64,000 bases of DNA, from positions 5,029,001 to 5,093,000 of the forward strand of contig NZ_CP162487.1 in the NCBI RefSeq assembly GCF_041240605.1, written 5' to 3'. Below the pieces are notes generated by a model. The model was given only the letters and a program-made list of their open reading frames with translations, was not told where the DNA came from and did no database searches. Below are positions 61,926-64,000 of this stretch, piece by piece. The stretch's first letter is position 1. Each line of letters begins with the position of its first letter. This DNA comes from Xanthomonas sp. DAR 80977. Lineage in GTDB: Bacteria; Pseudomonadota; Gammaproteobacteria; Xanthomonadales; Xanthomonadaceae. Position numbers and translations under genes: made by a program.

Positions 61926-62001
61926 GAACTCTCCCTAGTTACTTACAGATGGCCGGCGGCCGGGGCAGTGTGTATGACAAGCTGAACCAGACTATCCGGG
62001 C

Positions 62002-62379
62002 TCAGGGGTTATCGCCGCGTGGTGGTTCCTGCGCGTCGCTGGGGCGCGGCACGCGCGGCGGCGCGGCCCGGCCCGGCTGCGGATCGTCCATGTAGCGCAC
62101 GCGGCCGCGGCCATCCATGTACTTCACGCGGTTGATGTCGCGCCCGTCGAACGGCACGCGCTCGGCACCGAGGATCTGTCCACCGGTAGACCGCTGCACC
62201 CGGCGCACCGCATCGGACAGCGAGCTGCCGGTATAGTCGCGCGGCCGGGCCGCCTCGCGCGGCGGTGCCATCGGCGCCACGCCCGGACCCGGCTGCTGCG
62301 CCCATACATCGCCCACGGCCATGAGCGCGAATGCGATCACGGCGGCGGTGCGGCAGCGGCGGAGAGTGGCGGAGGTCAC
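62002..62379 (-). CDS. PepSY-related exported protein, upstream of phoPQ
   Basis: This encodes 125 residues with a signal peptide (TAAVIAFALMAVGDVWAQ). The block SLSDAVRRVQRSTGGQILGA, then DINRVKYMDGRGRVRYMDDP, resembles a PepSY repeat. Small PepSY proteins often sit with two-component systems and may modulate the sensor. It is the first gene of the phoP-phoQ unit, so a role in sensing is plausible but unproven. The tail is Pro/Arg-rich. Confidence 0.8.
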   Translation of the reverse strand: MTSATLRRCRTAAVIAFALMAVGDVWAQQPGPGVAPMAPPREAARPRDYTGSSLSDAVRRVQRSTGGQILGAERVPFDGRDINRVKYMDGRGRVRYMDDPQPGRAAPPRVPRPSDAQEPPRGDNP

Positions 62380-62758
62380 GGGATGGCATCCTAACGGACT
62401 GATTGGAAACGTTCAAAAGTTGTGAAACGGGACGCCTGGCGGCGACGTCGCGATTTCGCAAAATCGAGCCAAATTCTTGATTTTTCGGGGTGAATCCGAT
62501 CTGAACTTTTCCCGCCGCGGCCGTCGGCGTTCAGTGAAATGAACTCCCGGTTCCGCGCTGGCGGACCGTCGCCAGCGGCGCCCGGCCCCGCCTCGGCAAG
62601 GATCTGCCGCCCCTTCCGCGCCGGCACGGGCGGCCGGCGCAAGCTGAACAAAGTAACTGAACGCGCCGCCGAAAGGGAAGCGCGGCGCCTGCCGAGACAG
62701 CTTGCGTTGGGGCCAAGTGACACGGAGCGCGGACCGATCGCGACCCGTGCGGACCTGG
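62380..62758. other. Intergenic region upstream of the phoPQ unit
   Basis: 379 bases without a gene, likely holding the promoter of the leftward phoPQ unit. It contains TGAAC/GTTCA half-sites at 62502-62506, 62529-62533, 62540-62544, 62645-62649 and 62658-62662; the second and third are an inverted pair. Their meaning is unknown. Confidence 0.45.
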
Positions 62759-63778
62759 CTACGCTGCGGCGTGCCGCGCGCCCTCGGTCATAAGCAAGGC
62801 CTGTTCCAGCAGCGCCCAATCCGCGCCCGGCCGGTGTGCGCCCTCGCTGAGCACCTGGCGGAACGCGCGGCCGCCCGGCTGGCCGTGGAACAGGCCGAGC
62901 AGGTGGCGGGCGATGTGCTTGAGCGCGACGCCCTCGGCCAGGCGCGCCTCGACATAGGGCCGCAGCGCACGCAGCAGCTCGGCGCGCGGCCGCGGCGCGG
63001 CGCCGGTCAGGGCCGCGTCCAGCCGGTGCAGCACGTAGGGATCGTGGTAGGCGGCGCGGCCCAGCATCACCCCGTCGACCGCATCCAGCTGCGCTTGCGC
63101 CGTGTCCACCTCGGCCAGCCCGCCGTTGAGCACGATCTGCAGCTGCGGACGCTCGCGCTTGAGCCGGTAGGCCCAGTCGTAGCGCAACGGCGGCACCTCG
63201 CGGTTCTCCTTGGGCGACAGGCCCTGCAGCCATGCGTTGCGCGCATGCACCACGAACAGCCCGCAGCCGGCGGCGGCGACCTGGTCGACGAAGCCCAGGA
63301 ACACCGCATAGTCGTCATCCTGATCCACCCCGAGCCGGCACTTCACCGTGACCGGGATATCCACTGCCTGCACCATCGCCGCCACGCAGTCGGCGACCAG
63401 CGCCGGCTCGCGCATCAGGCAGGCGCCGAAACGCCCGGCCTGGACCCGGTCGGACGGGCAGCCGCAATTGAGATTGACCTCGTCGTAGCCCCATTCCTGG
63501 CCGATCCGCGCCGCCTGCGCCAGCAGCGCCGGCTCGCTGCCGCCGAGCTGCAGCGCCAGCGGATGCTCGGCCGCATCGAAGCCCAGCAGGCGCTCGCGAT
63601 CGCCCAGCACCACGGCATTGGCGTGCACCATCTCGGTGTACAGCCGCGCCGACGGCGCCAGCAGCCGGTGGAACACGCGGCAGTGGCGGTCGGTCCAGTC
63701 CATCATCGGCGCGACGGACAGGCGCAGCGAGGCGGCGTAGCGCGCGGACAGGGCGGAGGTCGGGAGCGGAAGCGTCAT
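62759..63778 (-). CDS. dusA: tRNA-dihydrouridine(20/20a) synthase DusA
   Basis: This encodes 339 residues. A TIM-barrel flavoprotein: SVAPMMDWTDRHCRVFHRLL near 22, the catalytic cysteine in NLNCGCPSDRVQAGRFG near 103, VTVKCRLGVDQDDDY near 145 and the FMN phosphate site near VLNGGLAEVD (218) and GVMLGRAAY (238). It reduces U20 and U20a in tRNA using FMN and NADPH. The start at 63778 matches the DusA family length (~330). A poly-C tract lies upstream at 63881-63890. Confidence 0.95.
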   Translation of the reverse strand: MTLPLPTSALSARYAASLRLSVAPMMDWTDRHCRVFHRLLAPSARLYTEMVHANAVVLGDRERLLGFDAAEHPLALQLGGSEPALLAQAARIGQEWGYDEVNLNCGCPSDRVQAGRFGACLMREPALVADCVAAMVQAVDIPVTVKCRLGVDQDDDYAVFLGFVDQVAAAGCGLFVVHARNAWLQGLSPKENREVPPLRYDWAYRLKRERPQLQIVLNGGLAEVDTAQAQLDAVDGVMLGRAAYHDPYVLHRLDAALTGAAPRPRAELLRALRPYVEARLAEGVALKHIARHLLGLFHGQPGGRAFRQVLSEGAHRPGADWALLEQALLMTEGARHAAA

Positions 63779-63880
63779 CGGGCGCGGCGGTGCTGCGCTG
63801 TCGCCTGCTGGCGGAAGCGTCAGATCATTGGCTTTGGGATCAATAGCTTACACGTTCGCCATGAACGCTGCCGAGGCCTG

Positions 63881-63890
63881 CCCCCCCCCC
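63881..63890. repeat. Poly-C tract of ten bases
   Basis: A homopolymer of ten Cs lies in the intergenic space upstream of dusA, near the right edge. Such tracts can slip during replication or be miscounted in sequencing. The remaining right-edge sequence shows no clear gene. Confidence 0.8.
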
Positions 63891-64000
63891 AACTCACCTG
63901 ACGGTCGCCCGCCGACTCACGATTGGTGCTGCCGCCGGCCTGGTAGACGCGCGAGGTGCACGTCGTGAGCGACAGAAGCGGTACGCACAACCGAGACACG

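Overview
The window is a chromosomal segment of a high-GC gammaproteobacterium, most likely a Xanthomonas (Xanthomonadaceae). The reasons are about 25 copies of the xanthomonad REP hairpin (core GCGGC-TTCA-GCCGC), a split vitamin-B12-dependent ribonucleotide reductase with a histone H1-like gene inside its operon, a TrpS with a long C-terminal extension, and the phoP/phoQ and birA/coaX gene orders. No plasmid, phage or CRISPR functions are visible. This assignment is inference from gene content; no rRNA or marker gene was compared.

Region 1-9.9 kb is accessory. A Sec-exported RHS/YD-repeat protein with an AT-rich, cysteine-patterned toxin tip is followed by two small putative immunity genes. 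A displaced piece of the same RHS core then runs off the left edge, so this looks like a polymorphic-toxin tip array. Next come a TetR regulator with a DUF418 membrane protein, and a SymE-type toxin whose leader holds an overlapping antiterminator/terminator, a three-way-junction fold and a hidden ribosome-binding site. Region 9.9-15.5 kb is the class II RNR operon (nrdJa, an H1-like gene, nrdJb) under a NrdR box pair. An AT-rich gene of unknown family starts 22 nt after the nrdJb stop.

Region 15.7-30 kb holds mostly core genes: a DegP-type protease, a DUF883/YqjE/YqjK trio, an AI-2E-type permease, a HAD phosphatase, an M17 aminopeptidase, and an ECF sigma/anti-sigma pair divergent from a periplasmic catalase-peroxidase and cytochrome b561. 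Both divergent promoters read GGAATA-N16-GTCC. A ThuA-like protein and a TonB siderophore receptor follow. Region 30-39.5 kb carries two ABC export systems: an ABC-2 transporter with a DesK/DesR two-component pair, and a MacA-like adaptor separated by a large inverted-repeat structure from its LolD-like ATPase and two permeases.

Region 39.8-52.6 kb has an alpha/beta hydrolase, two EamA exporters, a PQQ-type sugar dehydrogenase, a decayed SDR gene, an M28 peptidase, an MBL hydrolase, trpS, a CsbD gene, two unreported-size entericidin lipoprotein genes, arginase and tRNA-Thr(TGT). Region 52.7-63.8 kb has a SPOR protein, coaX-birA, a small secreted protein overlapping an mtfA-like peptidase with a probable CTG start, a DUF1501/DUF1800 pair, phoQ/phoP-like genes and dusA.

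The best candidates for something undescribed are the symE leader, the unknown gene placed directly behind the ribonucleotide reductase operon, the RHS tip array, and the divergent ECF promoters.
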